This document shows, piece by piece, positions 9,652 to 23,500 of a stretch of 64,000 bases of DNA. Origin of the DNA: Monodelphis domestica (taxonomy: Eukaryota > Chordata > Mammalia > Didelphimorphia > Didelphidae); assembly GCF_027887165.1 (NCBI RefSeq), contig NC_077232.1:56353788-56417787 (forward strand), read 5' to 3'. The position numbers were made by a program, and so were the translations under genes. Position 1 is the first letter of the stretch, and every line of letters starts with the position of its first letter. The notes beneath the pieces were generated by a model that did no database searches, was not told the origin of the DNA, and saw nothing but the letters and a program-made list of their open reading frames with translations.

Positions 9652-12600
9652 TATATAATTTTTTTAAAATACTGAAACTAATAAGTATTTGTTGAAATGA
9701 ATTCAATCATAGGTTCTTCAATTTAGAGCTGGAAGAGATCTTAGAGGTTATCTAGTTCAACCACCTTCACTTTACAGATTAAGAAATTCTTAGAAGTCAT
9801 CTAGTTAAGCTGCCTTCATTGACAAATGAGAAAACTGAGGCTTAAGATCTCCCATTTCTAGACCTAGTGATCAATCTTCTGAGCCACCTAGTTGCCTCCC
9901 CTATACTGTATTCTTAAGGAAGGTCATTTGGTTTGCTGGGCAGGAAAGGGTATGAGACTTTAAAACTGGGTTTTAAACTTTATTTTTTCAATCAGACCTA
10001 CAAAACTTGGGACCTTTGGATCATAAGTGCTATTTATAGCTTTAAGCCATAACTTCCTTCTTCATATGGTATAAATCTCCTTATGCTGGACTTTTTCAAC
10101 TCTTGGGGAAAAAGTATTAGAAAAATCAAGAAGATCCACAGTGGACATTTAGGTGAATTCACTGACTGAAGAATCAGAATTGGTTAACCTCAAAGTATTA
10201 AGTCAGGGAAATCAATCCTGGAAGATATCAATTCTCAAGGATGAAGAACAGGATCAGTATTCAAGGATGACCTCTCACTTTCCCTCACATATAAAAAAAT
10301 TGCCAAAAGATGTTGGTGTCATGCTTCCCATGTTTTTATGAGAGTCTCGTTGCATTCCATGGTAGGTGGGAGACTGCTTAACGTAGAGGAAAGATTTCAG
10401 GAAAAACCTAATTGGGTATCATGACATGCCTTGGAATAAGAAAACAATGGTTCACATTTCTATAGTCTGTACAGTTTATAAAGTGTTTATTTTGCAATAT
10501 TGTGGTGTTAACTAGTGTACATATTATTATCCCCACTTGATTTATGTGAGTTTATTTTGAATCCTGAAACTTTGCTAAAGTTGTTGATTATTTCCACTAG
10601 CTTTTTAGTGGATTCTCTAGGATTCTTTAAGTAGACCATCATATCATCTGCAAAGAATGTTAGCTTGGTCTCTTCATTGCCCATTTCAATACCTTCAATT
10701 TCTTTTTCTTTTCTAATCACTACTGCTAGTGTTTCTAGTACAATGTTAAATAATAGTGGTAACAAAGAGCATCCTTGCTTCACTCCTGATCATATTGGGA
10801 AGGCTTCTAACTTATCCCCATTGCAGATGATACTTGCTGATGGTTGTAAATTAATACTACTTATTATTTTGAGGAATGGCCTTTTTATTCCTAAACTTTC
10901 TAGAGTTTTCAATAGGAATATATTTTCCCTACTTGAGAGGTAAAGAGACTAAAGCTTAGAAAAAATAAATGACTTGTACATGATTAAAGTATTGTTACAT
11001 TTTAGAGTTGGGCTCCAACCCAGGGCTTAAAATGTTGAGTCTAGTGTTTTTTTTTTGGGGGGGGGGTAATTTGTTTTTTTCATTATGTGTTCAATTGTTT
11101 CAGGTGTGTCCAATTCTTTATGACACCATTTGGAGTTTTATTGGAAAAAATACTGGAGTGGTTTCCCATTTCCTTTTCTGTCTCATTTTATAGGGGAAGG
11201 AACTGAGGCAAATGGGATTAAATGAGTTACCTCCAGTCACACAGCTAGTGTCTGAGGCTGAATTTGAAGACGGGTATGTCTGATTGTAGGGAGAGTTTTC
11301 TATATAAAAGGGGGTAAGCTTTTAGATTGCTGTTCCCCCCAAAAGAAGCCCCCAACAAGCATGGAACAGCCTGCAAGAAAGTGCTATCCATCCTTCTGCT
11401 CTGAAGAAAGAGCTAGAAGTTATAGAGAATCTGACCTTCATAGCACATGAGAGTCACAAGGGCTATATCAGAAGCATGACCATCTTGGTGCTGTGCTCAG
11501 GTTAGAACTAGAATATAGGTGCAAGAGATTTAGCATTTAATCTGAAAAAATGACCACAAAATCCTTCTTTCCACTCTCCTGGAACTCTAAAGACTAGAAG
11601 GCCAATTTGGGGTACCAAATACATTGGACTACGCACACTTTTAGAGTAAGAAGTGATGGATGCCATAGGCTCCCACTGCATGAAGCTTCATTTGGACAAT
11701 GTTTCTTAAGAGAGAGAAAAATTATGTACAAGGAAGATTGTACAAGCTCTAGAGTCAGAGGATCTGGGTTCAAATCCCAGCACCGACTTTTACTTCCTAT
11801 GTGATTTTAGGCAAGTTACTTATATTCTTTGGGTTTCAGCTTTCTTATTTGTAACATGAAGAATTAGACTAAATGATAGTTGTATTTCCAGTCGCAGAGA
11901 GAGCTAAGATTCCACAAGAAATGGGGCAGTGGCCTCAGTTATGAGATGGAAGTAGAAGATGCAATGAATTCATTAATATTATCTTCAAAGACAAATTCTC
12001 TCCCCTTCAGCTTGTGTTTGGAAGGGCATAAAAACTATGAAAAGGATAGGTAGGTGGTGCAGTGGATAGAGTGCTGGGTCTGGAATCAGCAACACTTGTC
12101 TTCCTGAGCTCAAATCTAGCTTGAGACATTTGTTAACACTGTGACTTGGGGCAAGTCACAACCCTGTTTGCAGTTTTCTCATCTATAAAATGAGAGAAGG
12201 AAATGGCAAACCATTCCAGTATCTCTACCAAGAAAACTACCCTGTTAAGAAAACTGGGTTCACGAAGAGCTGTTATATGCCTAAACAACAGCAACAAAAG
12301 TCATGAAATCAATAGTTAGCTGAACACAGCAGCAAAGAAAAGAAAATATATATAAATTTCAAGGCTAGTGGAATGGTCCCCCCCAAAAGTAAATAAATAA
12401 AATATTTATGACATAGGAATATATTCCACTTCAAATATAAACAATGAACACAGAAATCCTTGCTTAGAAGAGGCAAAGAGTGATACGATAAAACAAAAGT
12501 TGGAATTTTTCATTCCTGTGTTTCTAGAACAATGAGTGTGACTGAAGTTTCAGCAGGCTCTTATTTTTATAGAGGCATGTTTCTAGAGCTCTCATAATTC

Positions 12601-15600
12601 ACATAATGGGGAATTACTTGTACACAAGTAAATCCATGGGTAATTTTTAAAAATCATGAAAAATATTTGTGCTAAGCAAAGCAAAAAGCATGCAATTTAT
12701 AGAAAAAGATATCAAGTAGCTCAATTATTTGCCACCAGGGGGCAATATTATCTCATTCTCCAAAATGGAACCCTCTTAATTTTCCTTTGAAGAAAGGGTA
12801 GCATCTCCCAGGCTGTAGCTGTGGGGCATAGAGTTCATTGGACCAGAAGGGATGACTTGGGCACGTCGGTTTTGTTGGGCTTGCCTGAGACACATGAGCC
12901 AACAAATTGATTCACAAGTTTTGGCAGCGACTTTCTGGCTCAAGATCTCTTTTGAAAGGTATGAACGCTTAGCATCATGAAATAAGATGAATAAAAGGGA
13001 TTCCCATATGTAGATGAATCACAAGCATATAGATTTCACCTTTGCAGCACCTCCTAAATTCACCTCCTTCTCCCCTCTGACGCTGCCCTCAGCTTGATAT
13101 AGGCAACTCATTACCTTCCACTTGAACTACTGTAATAGCCTGCTAGAGGGTCTACTTGTCTCAAGTCTCTCCAGACTCCAATTCATCCATTTAACCAACA
13201 AAGTGAATTTCCTAAAGCACAGGTCTAACCATGTTTCGATCCCCATTCTGTAAATTCCAGTGGTTTCCGATCACCTATCGTTAAGGTTCTATAAATCTAG
13301 AAGTCATGTCTCCTAATTCCCAATGCAGGGGATTTTCTCCCATACTATATACTGCCTTGCAAAGGACATTTTACTATAGGCCCTTTAGGTTTTCTAGAGG
13401 AAGAGATGACCCCAACATAGCCACTCAACCAATAAGCATTTATTAATTGCCTACTATATGGCGCCAAAAAATAAAGATAGAAAAAGAAGCAGAAGACAAG
13501 AGTCATATATAAAATGATTTTTGGTGTTCAAAGCCCTTTATAATCTATCCTATCTCCTCTCTTTCCAGTCTTCTTCTACCTTATTTCCTGTTGCTGCTAC
13601 CCTTCAATCCAGTGACATTGGTCTGCTTGCAGTTCTTCAAATAAGAAAATATCTCTGGGCATTTTCTCTGGCTGTCTCCCATGCCTGGAATGTTCTCCCT
13701 TCTTTCTCTCTACCCATTGGCTTCCTTTAAGTCCCAATTCAAATTCTCATCTTCTACAAGACATTTTTCCTAACCCCTCTTAATTCTAGTGTCTTCCCTC
13801 TCCTAACCACTCCCTATTTATGTTGTCTAAAGTTTATGTATACATTTTTATTTGTGGGTTTTCTCCCCCTCCACCCCCACTTTGATTTTGAACTCCTCAT
13901 GGGCAGGGATGATCTTCTGTTTCTTTTTCTATCTTTATTTTTTGGCACCATGCCTGCTATATAGAAAGCAATTAATAAATGCTTATGGTTGAGTGGTTAT
14001 TTTGGGGTCATCTCTTCCTCTAGAAAACCTTAAGGATCTATAGTAAAATGCCCTTTACAAGGCAGTATAGTGTGGGAGGTAATTCCCTGATAATCCAAAA
14101 AGGGAGAGATAAAAGGGAGGAATGAATATATCTGGCACAGAGACCTAGTTTTGGAGTTGAGAAATTCTTTTTTTTTTTCTTTCCAGTCTGGGTGGCAAAG
14201 AGAATAAAGGCTGGTTGGTTTGAACTCCTTCTTAAAATAGAGGCACTATTAGGAAGTGACCAATGGGAGAAGGGAGTGGGACTTGGTGGAGGGACAGTCC
14301 AGTCTGAGAAGGCCCTAGGATGGAATGACTTGTTCATAGTCAGAAAGGAAGATGAGAGAAGGTAGTATGGTACCATGAAAAAAAAAGTAATAAAGGCAGA
14401 ATGATTTAATGAATAGACATCAGCCTTGGTGTCAAGACTTACCTCTAACACTGGCTGTGACCAATTTCATCTGTCTGGGATGACATAAGTTATGAGTTTC
14501 AAGTTGTATTAGTGAAGTGAGTTCCCACACCAGGAGTTCCTTAGCTATGGCTCCTAACAAAAATATTTTACTAAAAGCTACCTAAAGGATAGCCCAAGTA
14601 GTCAAGATCTTTTCTTCAATGTTTTGTGTGATTTCAGATGCATAACTGATTATCATATTGCTTGCCTTTTCAATAAATGGGGGAAGGAGTGGAGGGAAAA
14701 AGAGAATTCGGCACTCAAAATTGGAAAAAAGAGAATGTTAAAATTAAATAATTATATTTAAAAAGAAAGGCTTTCCTTCATAAATGACATCAGAATGAGA
14801 GTAATATTTTCCACACACCAATGGATTCTGTGAGACCTCGGTGGGTTTGTGTGATGCATAGTGTCCCAGGATCAGATATCACAATCCCTATTTTTGGTAG
14901 ATCTACTGAATGATGCCAGGTTCCCTCTTCTGAGAGTATCCAGAGGCATTCTAATGATGACATGTAACACAGGGAATGAATAACTCTGCCTCCTATAAAT
15001 TATTCTAAAAGGGTTGAATCTCATTTTGAACTATTAGGTGTCAAAACATTTCATAATCAGTTTCCTGCCTGAGTGATTGTTCCTATTCTGGATTCCTTGA
15101 CAGCTATCATCCTACCTGCTATTTGACAGGCTGTCCATCACTAGGCTGGCCATCTGTACATGACAGATAAAAGCAGGAAAGGAGAGAAGTCATTGAACTC
15201 TTTGAGCACTCTCATGTTGGCAGGGAAAAGTCTGCTGATATAACCCATGCTATTCACAAATTCCATGAGAAGTCAGTAGGACTTTTATCGCTGCCTTTGG
15301 AATGTCAACCACTGTTCAGTGATCATCAAGGCAGCTTTTCCAAGATGGCTAAGGCTGGAGCAGACACTTTCCCATGGGAAAGCATGGAGTCTCAGAGGGC
15401 AGAGGCAAAATCTACCTTTTCCAGTCACTGCTGAGGAAGCAAAGTTTACATATCCAGCAAATTCTCCAGCCCTATTCAGCATCACTATGGCTGCTAGTAT
15501 AGTCCCTGTTCCCTTACCAGTTGAGTTCTGGGTAAAAGAGAATATAAATAGGAGGAGGAAAAGAAAACTGGCCATCCACACTTATATCTTTGATGTTCAT

Positions 15601-16415
15601 TTTTCACATAGCAATTAGACAATCACTCCTGTTCTTGTCTTTGTTCAGATCTTCACTCAATTGTCATTTGGCCTTAGAGACTTCAGTCTTTAAAGTTTAT
15701 GAGATAAATCAGATGCCAGGAATCGGGCAGGTTAGGAGGCGTCAGGGTAAGTTCAAAGAATGAAGTTACAGTATGTTCTAGATCATGTCTTTATTAATGA
15801 TCCATTTTTAGAAGTCAGTGGAAGCCAACTGATACTCCACTTGTCATTTTGGCAACTAAATAGTATTGCAAAGAGAAGAAAGCTTGAAAAAAAAAAGAAT
15901 TTTTTGGTGGGGGAGGGATCAAGGCAAACATTGCCACTTGGATAATAAAAGATTTCTTTCAGTAAGACTCTTCTTAAAGGGATGCTACACTGTGATTACC
16001 TGAACACAGAGTTAAGAAATACCTTAGAAATTGGCAAGATTATCTGGACTAATATCTTATAACATTTCCCAAGATAAGATCAAAGTGGACACATGATCTA
16101 GATATAAAAGGAGATATCATAAGCAAATCAGAAGAATAGGGATGTATTACCTATTGGATGTATGGGCAAGAGAAGAATTTATGAGTCAACAAAAGATGAA
16201 GAGCATTGTGAGATGTAAAATGGATAATTTTGAGTATATTAAATTGAAAATTTTGTATAAATAAAACCAATGTTGCCAAGAAAATGTATAGTTGGAAAAT
16301 CTTGAACCCCAGGACTACGTTCCCCAGAATTCTTTCTCATCTCCCAGCATCCCTTTCTCTGCATCCTCATGTTTGCTTGGTTATATGATTGGTTATAAGT
16401 TTTCTGTAACTCCTC

Positions 16416-16449
<34 letters not shown>

Positions 16450-17535
16450 ATACCCTAACCTTCCTTCTTGGAGTCAATATTGTGTGTTGGCTCCAAGGCC
16501 GAAGAGTGGTAAAGGCTAGGCAATGGGGGTTAAGTAACTTGTCCAGGATCACACAGCTGGGAAGTGTCTGAGGCCAGATTTGAACCTAGGACCTCCCGTT
16601 TCTAGGCCTGGCTCTCAATCCACTGAGCCATCCAGCTGCCCCCCTCCCCCAACTCTCTCTTGATTGAGATTGTGGCTTAAGTTAGTTACCTCCCTTTTAA
16701 CTCTAGTTTTTAATTTTAATACATCTTATAAATAATACTTGAGTTGCTATATATTCATTTTAATCTTTACAGATAGAAGAAAAGCAGAAAATTAGGGAAA
16801 ACATTTTCATAGTCCCTTGGATACAGATCTCATATCTAAAATATACAGAAACTTTGTCAAACTTATTGGAATAAGAGTCATCACTCAATTGATAAATAGG
16901 CAAAAGATATAAAGATTTTTCATCTGAAGAAATCAGTCATATATAGGTATATGAAAAAATGCTCTAAATTACTGATAGGGAAATACAAACCAAAACAATT
17001 CCAGAGGTATCATCTCACACCCATCAGATTGGCTAAAATGACAAAATAGCAAAATGGCAAATTTGGAGGGGATTTAGAGAAGTTCCACCAATGGTGGAAC
17101 TGTGAATTGATCCAGTCATTTTGGAGAGCAATTTGGAATTATACTCAGAATTGTAAAATTGTGCACACCTAGCAATACAATTCTTGATGCTATTTCACAA
17201 GGAAATCAGAGGAAAAGGAAAAGAATCCATATGTTCCAAACTATTTGTAGCAGCTCTTTTTGTGGTGGCAAAGACCTAGAAAATGAGGGGAAGTTCATCA
17301 ATTGGGGATGGCTAAACAAATTGTGGTATATGCTTGTGGTGAAACACTACTGTGCTGTAAGAAACAATAAGCAGATTAATTTTTGAGAACATGGAAAAAC
17401 TATATGAGATAATGGAGAGTGAAAAGAAGAGAAAGAAGAGAATATTACATACAGATCCAGGTTTACTGTTTGAAGAATAACTTGAGTGTTCGCCTCCAGA
17501 GAATGAACTGAGAAGTGATAACATAAAAGACATAA

Positions 17536-17592
<57 letters not shown>

Positions 17593-20500
17593 CTGCTAGT
17601 TGGATGATGCCTTTTATGGTGTGGGGATGGGATGGAGAAGCTGAGATACCTGGAAATAAATTCTATTAATTAAAAAAAATTATAAGAGAAATCATCTAGT
17701 TTAATCCTTTCAATCCTTTAGAGATGAAGACAATGAGGTCCAAAGTTAACTGACATGATCAGGGTCACACAGGTAGCAAGGAGTAAAGTTAGGATGTGTC
17801 TACCTTCTTGGATTCTAAACTTAGTGTCCCTGTCACAATATTTGTTGTTCTCTATAAAGCACATGTTGACAAATGTACAAAAGAAAAGCAGAGTCAAGGG
17901 AGGGGAAAAGCTTTTGATCAAAGATTTTTGAGCTGAAAAAATAGGGGTCCCTGCACTTTACAATTTTAGGAACAACATGGCTGAGACATTTGTTGAGATC
18001 ACATATATATGGAACCTATGAACTTATGTTCTTCTTGCTGTTTAGTTATGTCCGACTCTTTGCAACCCCAACTGGGATTTTCTTTACAAAAGTCGTTTGC
18101 TATTTCCTTTTCTAGCTCATTTTACAGGTGAGGAAACTGAGGCAAACAAAGTTGTGACTTGACCAAGGTAACACATCTGCTGAGTGTCTGAGGCTGAATT
18201 TGCATATCATCTTATACCACTTATTACCCCAATCTCTTCCTGTGAATGATTCTTCTAATTACTATAATACTGAATATAATTTTTGAGAGTTACAAATAAC
18301 ATTTTCCCACATATCAATATAAACAATTTGATCTTATTGAAGCCCTTAAAGAAGAAAGTTAACATAAATTTTCCCTCTTTCCTCTCTCTTTCTTATTTAC
18401 CTTTTCATGTTTCTCTTGATTTTTGTGTTTGCATATCAAACTTTCCACTTAGTTCTGGTCTTTTCTATACAAATACTTGGAAATCTTCTATTTTGTTGAA
18501 TGCCCATACTTTTTCCTGGAAGTATATAGTCAGTTTTTATGGGTAGGTGATCCTTGGTTGAAGATCCAATTCTCTTGCCTTTCTGAATATCATGTTCCAA
18601 GTCTTAGTGGGGAAGCTGCCAGATCTTGTATAATCCTGCTTGGTGCTCCTTGATATCTGAATTGTCTCTTTTCGGCTTCTTGTAAAATTCTCTCCTTAGC
18701 TTGGAAGCTCTTGAATTTGGCAATTACATTCCTGGAGGTTGTCTTTTGAGGATTTAATGTAGAGGGTGTTCTATGAACTCTTTCAATGCCTATTTTGTCC
18801 CCTTGTTCAAGAACATCAGGGTAATTTTCTTGGAGAATTTCTTGTCGTATGATGTCAGGATTTCTGTTTATTTCTGGGTTTTCAGGTATACCAATGATTC
18901 TCAAATTGTCTCTTCGAGATTGGTTTGACTGATCTGTCATCTTGTCAGTGAGATATTTTATGTTTTCTTCTATTTTGTCAGTCTTTTGGCTTTGCTTTAT
19001 TAATTTTTGCTGTTTTGCAAGATCATTGGCTTCCAATTGCCTAATTCTGGTCTTTAAGGACTGGTTTTTCAGTATAATCTTTTGATTTTCCTTTTCAGTT
19101 TGGTCTATCCTGCTTTTTGTGCTTCTCCTATTGGGAGTTCCTGTCCTTTAAACTGTTATTTTCTTTTTGAACTCTTTCTCACTTTCCTTGCCCAAATCCT
19201 TCCATCTTTTTGATAAGCTCTGATTTAAATTCTTCAAGAACTTGTGGCTAATTTCCATTTCTTTGGAAGGTTTGGATACATTTATTTGTATGTCCTCTTC
19301 TGCTATTTCCTCTGTAGTCTGGATTTTTCCACCATAAAAATTATCCAGGGTCACTGCATTCTTTTTCTTGGTGTTGGGAAGTTGTTTTTCCTGGGCACTG
19401 TTTGCCATCACTATGGTGGTTTTTCCTTCTCTTTCCAGTCAGAAATCTGAATGAGGAGGGCAGGCTCTCTGTGTATGGAGCTAAGGAATGTCTGAGGCCA
19501 CCTCTCCAGTGTCTGCAGCTTCTGCTGTTTGCTGCCCTTCTCTACGCTATCTCTGTATACACCCAAGGTCTGTGTTCTTCAGCCTGCTGGGGTCTCAGGT
19601 CTAGCTGCTTGCAGGGGTAGGTCTTTGGTGGTCTTAGTCAGCTGCCAAGGACATAGAGGTGCCCCTCACTCACTTTAAAGGTGCCCCTTGCTCACTCACT
19701 GATTCTGGTGCAGGCTGGCTCTGACTCTGGCTCCATAGGTGGGGTAGGGGAAGGTTGATCAGCTTGCATTTTGGTGGAAGCTATTTCACCCCCTTATAGT
19801 GTGGAAATGCCCAAGTTCTACATACCTTCAATGCTGTGCCCTACTTTAGAGTCCCTTTGTTCTCATGAATTTGGTTTTTTTTTGTTTTTGTTTTTGTTTT
19901 TTGACCTTTTGAGGTAGTCTATATCGGTAGGTGATGAGGAGAGGAAGAGTCCTGTGTCTAGACTGCCACCATATTTACCTGGAAGTCCTGTCTGGGGCTG
20001 AATTTGAACTCTGAAAAATGAGTCTTCCTGTCTGTCTTCTCTATGCTCTACACCATCTACCTGCCCTTTAGTTCTTATAGGAAGTTCCAATGGCCATAAA
20101 ACAGTCACTATTTGCACTTTGGGATTAATGGAAAGGAGAGTGGTGGCAAGTTCAGTGTGGTTCTGGTAACATCTCTCACTGATCATGTCCCTCTGTGTTC
20201 TTTCCCTTCATCAGTAGAAGTATGGGGAAGGAGTTCTCTTCAAATTCATTGTTTCTCTATCTTCCATGTGAATCAAGTTTTCTAGACCTGTAATTTTGGT
20301 GTTTGGATGCTGGTAAGATACTATCCAACTTTATCTTGTTGTTTGGGTATGTGTGTGTGCATATATTTAGTATCAACATTACAAATGTGTATTCCTCATT
20401 TATAAATATTATTATAATATTGCATCCCTACAAGATAATGCATATTGCCTATTCATAAGATTATAAAAGACAACAGGATCCCAGGATGTGGTGAAATACA

Positions 20501-23500
20501 GCTGGTGGGGTTCTGAATTCATTTAACCTATTTTTGGAAAGCAATACTAATTACCAAAATATTCACATCCTTTGACCTACTGGTCCTACATCCCCAAAAA
20601 GATTAATGAAGGACTTTTCTAACCAAATATCTCTGGCAGCATTATTTTTCTTTTACACCCTCACCTTCTGTCTTAGTTATCAATTCTAAGATTAAGAGAA
20701 GCAAGAACAAGGCAATCAGGCTTAGTGATTTGCTCAGGGTCACAAAACCAGGAAGTGATAGTACTATTTGTAACTGCAAAAACAAACAAGAAAAGGCCTT
20801 GAAATAAAGCATGTCCAACAGCCTGGCATTGGTTGAAAAACATATAGTATATAAATGAAATGGAACATTATCATACCTTATGAAAGTGTGACAAAATTAA
20901 AAAAATCCATGAAAAGTCTTAAATGATGCAGAAAAAAGGACAAAAAAAAAAGAAAATACACATTGACTGCAACTGTATTGAAGCAAAATAGGAACAAATC
21001 CACATCCTATGTATAGCAAATATAATGAAAATAAGGATAATGCCAGGAAAACTGTTTGAAGTCTTTGAGGCTGAGATGAATAAATCAGTAAATAATGAAT
21101 GCTTACAGATAGGTATCATTTTTTATAATTACTATTTGGTTGTTCATTGTTCGATTAGTTAATAAGTTGGTTTCAGGTTAATGAATTTTGGGACATAGAA
21201 ATTTTAGAAGGTTTACAAGAGGTTGTGACGATAAATCTCAATGGTGGGAGAAACAACTGACAAAATGAGAGATACTAATTATCAAGAGGAGATACGGTAG
21301 CCTGGATCTAAAGAAGATGTTAGAACCAATCTAGAACCCTGAACAATAACAGCAATGCCTTTTGACTAGACCTTTATAGTGATTTCTTGACTTTTCAAAC
21401 ATATTCAATCCATGATATACTGATCACCCACAGACCATTCCTAGAATTTCTGAAGTCCTTCATCCCAATGCATAATCAGACAGGAATTAACACTACAACA
21501 TTAATTTCCCCACAAGTATCTTCTTCAGGGGCAACTAATGTCATTTCTTCTTTAGGGGCAGCCAGATGGCACAGTGGATAGAGTTTCAAGGCTGGAGTCA
21601 GGAAGATTCAAACTTCCTGAGCTAAAATCTCACACAATTACTAGATGTGTCATCTTGGGCAAGTTACTTTACCCTGTTCGCCTCAGTTTGCTCATCTGTC
21701 AAATGAGCTGGTGAAGGAAATGGCAAACCACTCTAGTATCTTTGCTAAGAAAACCACAGGTAGGGTCATGAAGCGTCAGATGCAACTGAAAAATGACATT
21801 GTCTTCTTTTTTTTGAAACCTTTACCTTCTGTCTTTGATTCAATACTAAGTAATGTTTCCAAGGCAGAAGAGTGGTTAGGGTTAGGCAATGGGGGTTAAG
21901 TGACTTGCCCAGGGTCACATAGCTAGGATGTATCTAAGCCCACACTTAAACCCAGGACTTCCTAACTCTCTCCCTGTCTCCAGGCCTGGCTAACAATGTT
22001 TTCTTAAAGATTTTATACAATGGGGAACTCATTATACTTCCTGAGGCAACCTATTCCACTTTGGAATAACTCTCCTAATTAGGAAGATTTTCCTTCACTC
22101 AGTTAAAGTCATCCCATCTGAAACTACCAACTCCTGTTCCTAGTTCAGATCTCTGGGGTTAATTAGGATAAATCTAATCTTTCTTCCATAGGACTAGCCC
22201 CTCAAAAATCCAAAGGCAGTAATGATCATCCCTTGACTTCTCAAGTGTTCTCCAGAATCAACATCCCTAGTTCTCTTCCTTCAAGTTATTTTTGCTCTGA
22301 CTTCTGAAGGATAGCATTGCTGGCATTAATTACGAATACAAATCTCTCCCATGTTTTCTCAGTATTATCTATGGCTTCCTGAAAAGCATTATTATGGCAA
22401 ACACTAACTTATTTTCAAAACCTACAGTTTAAACAAACACACAAACATTACTGCTTATAACCCCAGTGGATAACTCCTAGCCTGAGTGCTGAGAAAATAA
22501 AGGAGGACTTAGAGACAGAGTCTGTGAACTGGCTTGAAGATTATACCCCCCTGGCATTCTGCCTATTAATTACTCAGCTTAGGTTTTGAAATACAGATTT
22601 AGCTTCTTATTTTGCCTTCAGGATCAACAATAAAATTGTCACAGACTCTAATTTTAGCCCAATCATTGTATTTCTTTGCTTAGCACAAGGTGAAAAATTC
22701 ATATATTCATCATCTCCAGCTGCTGCAGACAGTTACTACAGCTTGGAGTCATTTGGCTGGCAGGGAAATTTGTATGCACACCCACTTCTTTCCTCTTCAA
22801 TAAGATAGCTGGATGGCAGCCTATGATCAAAAGCTTTTATAGCCTGGACAAACAGGATCTTTGGGATGAGGGTGAGTTATCTGGTTGCCAAAGGAGCCTG
22901 GTCATGGGAAACCAGCTCCCAAATGCTTTTCTCACCTGTAGTCCTTCTCTGACTGCTTCCAGGAGATAGGGGATAATCGAGTAGTTCCACAAGTCTGTAA
23001 ACCAAACCCTCGAACCATCCACATCTATGGGGCAGGACAGGAAGAGCCTAGGACCTGAAAGAGGACAAGAAAAGAAGAGTCAGAGACTCAAGTGGAGGTA
23101 TGACTTCAAGCTGAGTGCCCTTGACACAAAATACCATGGAGAAGCTAATGCTCAAGAAGAGGATCAGGGTATTGATAGGAACTGATTCAAATAGTTTAGA
23201 AACTAGCCTCTATGAAGGAAGAGAAAGAATAGCCTTCAGGATTCTGTTCTGACAGATGTCCTCAAGTGTGAAGGATTCTGAAGGATATCTTCCAGAAAAG
23301 AATTGGCCATCTTGAACATTGGAGTTAAGCCTCTCTCAAGCCTTCTGGGTAAAGTCTTTCTATGGGCAGCTTTTGGCTAGTTAGGATCTTATCGTCCAAG
23401 ATCCTTTTTTTTCTCTTCTTCTCCTTTGCTCTGTGCCTTTCAGGCACCTCCCCCACTCCATTAGCACCTCTGGCTATAGTTGGCCCAAGGGAGGGAGAGG

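Larger units (their letters stand above)
8301..22935 (-). other. NAV1: NAV1 intron between e15 and e16 (14.6 kb)
   Basis: The intron has a canonical donor, GTGAGA, and acceptor, TTTTAG. It holds MIR, SINE, L1, L2 and CR1/L3 copies listed separately. Unlisted parts (for example 8,310-8,890, 10,000-10,440, 11,300-11,730, 14,770-16,000 and 21,235-21,550) show nothing I can name. Confidence 0.85.

Noticed and set aside
14038..14451. 137-codon minus-strand open frame
   Set aside because: It overlaps the inverted-repeat arm and a MIR piece, has no known motif, no splice context and biased low-complexity composition.
16418..16447. TCTG repeats and other short tandem runs as a CRISPR-like array
   Set aside because: Units are 4 bp with no spacers, and the genome is eukaryotic.
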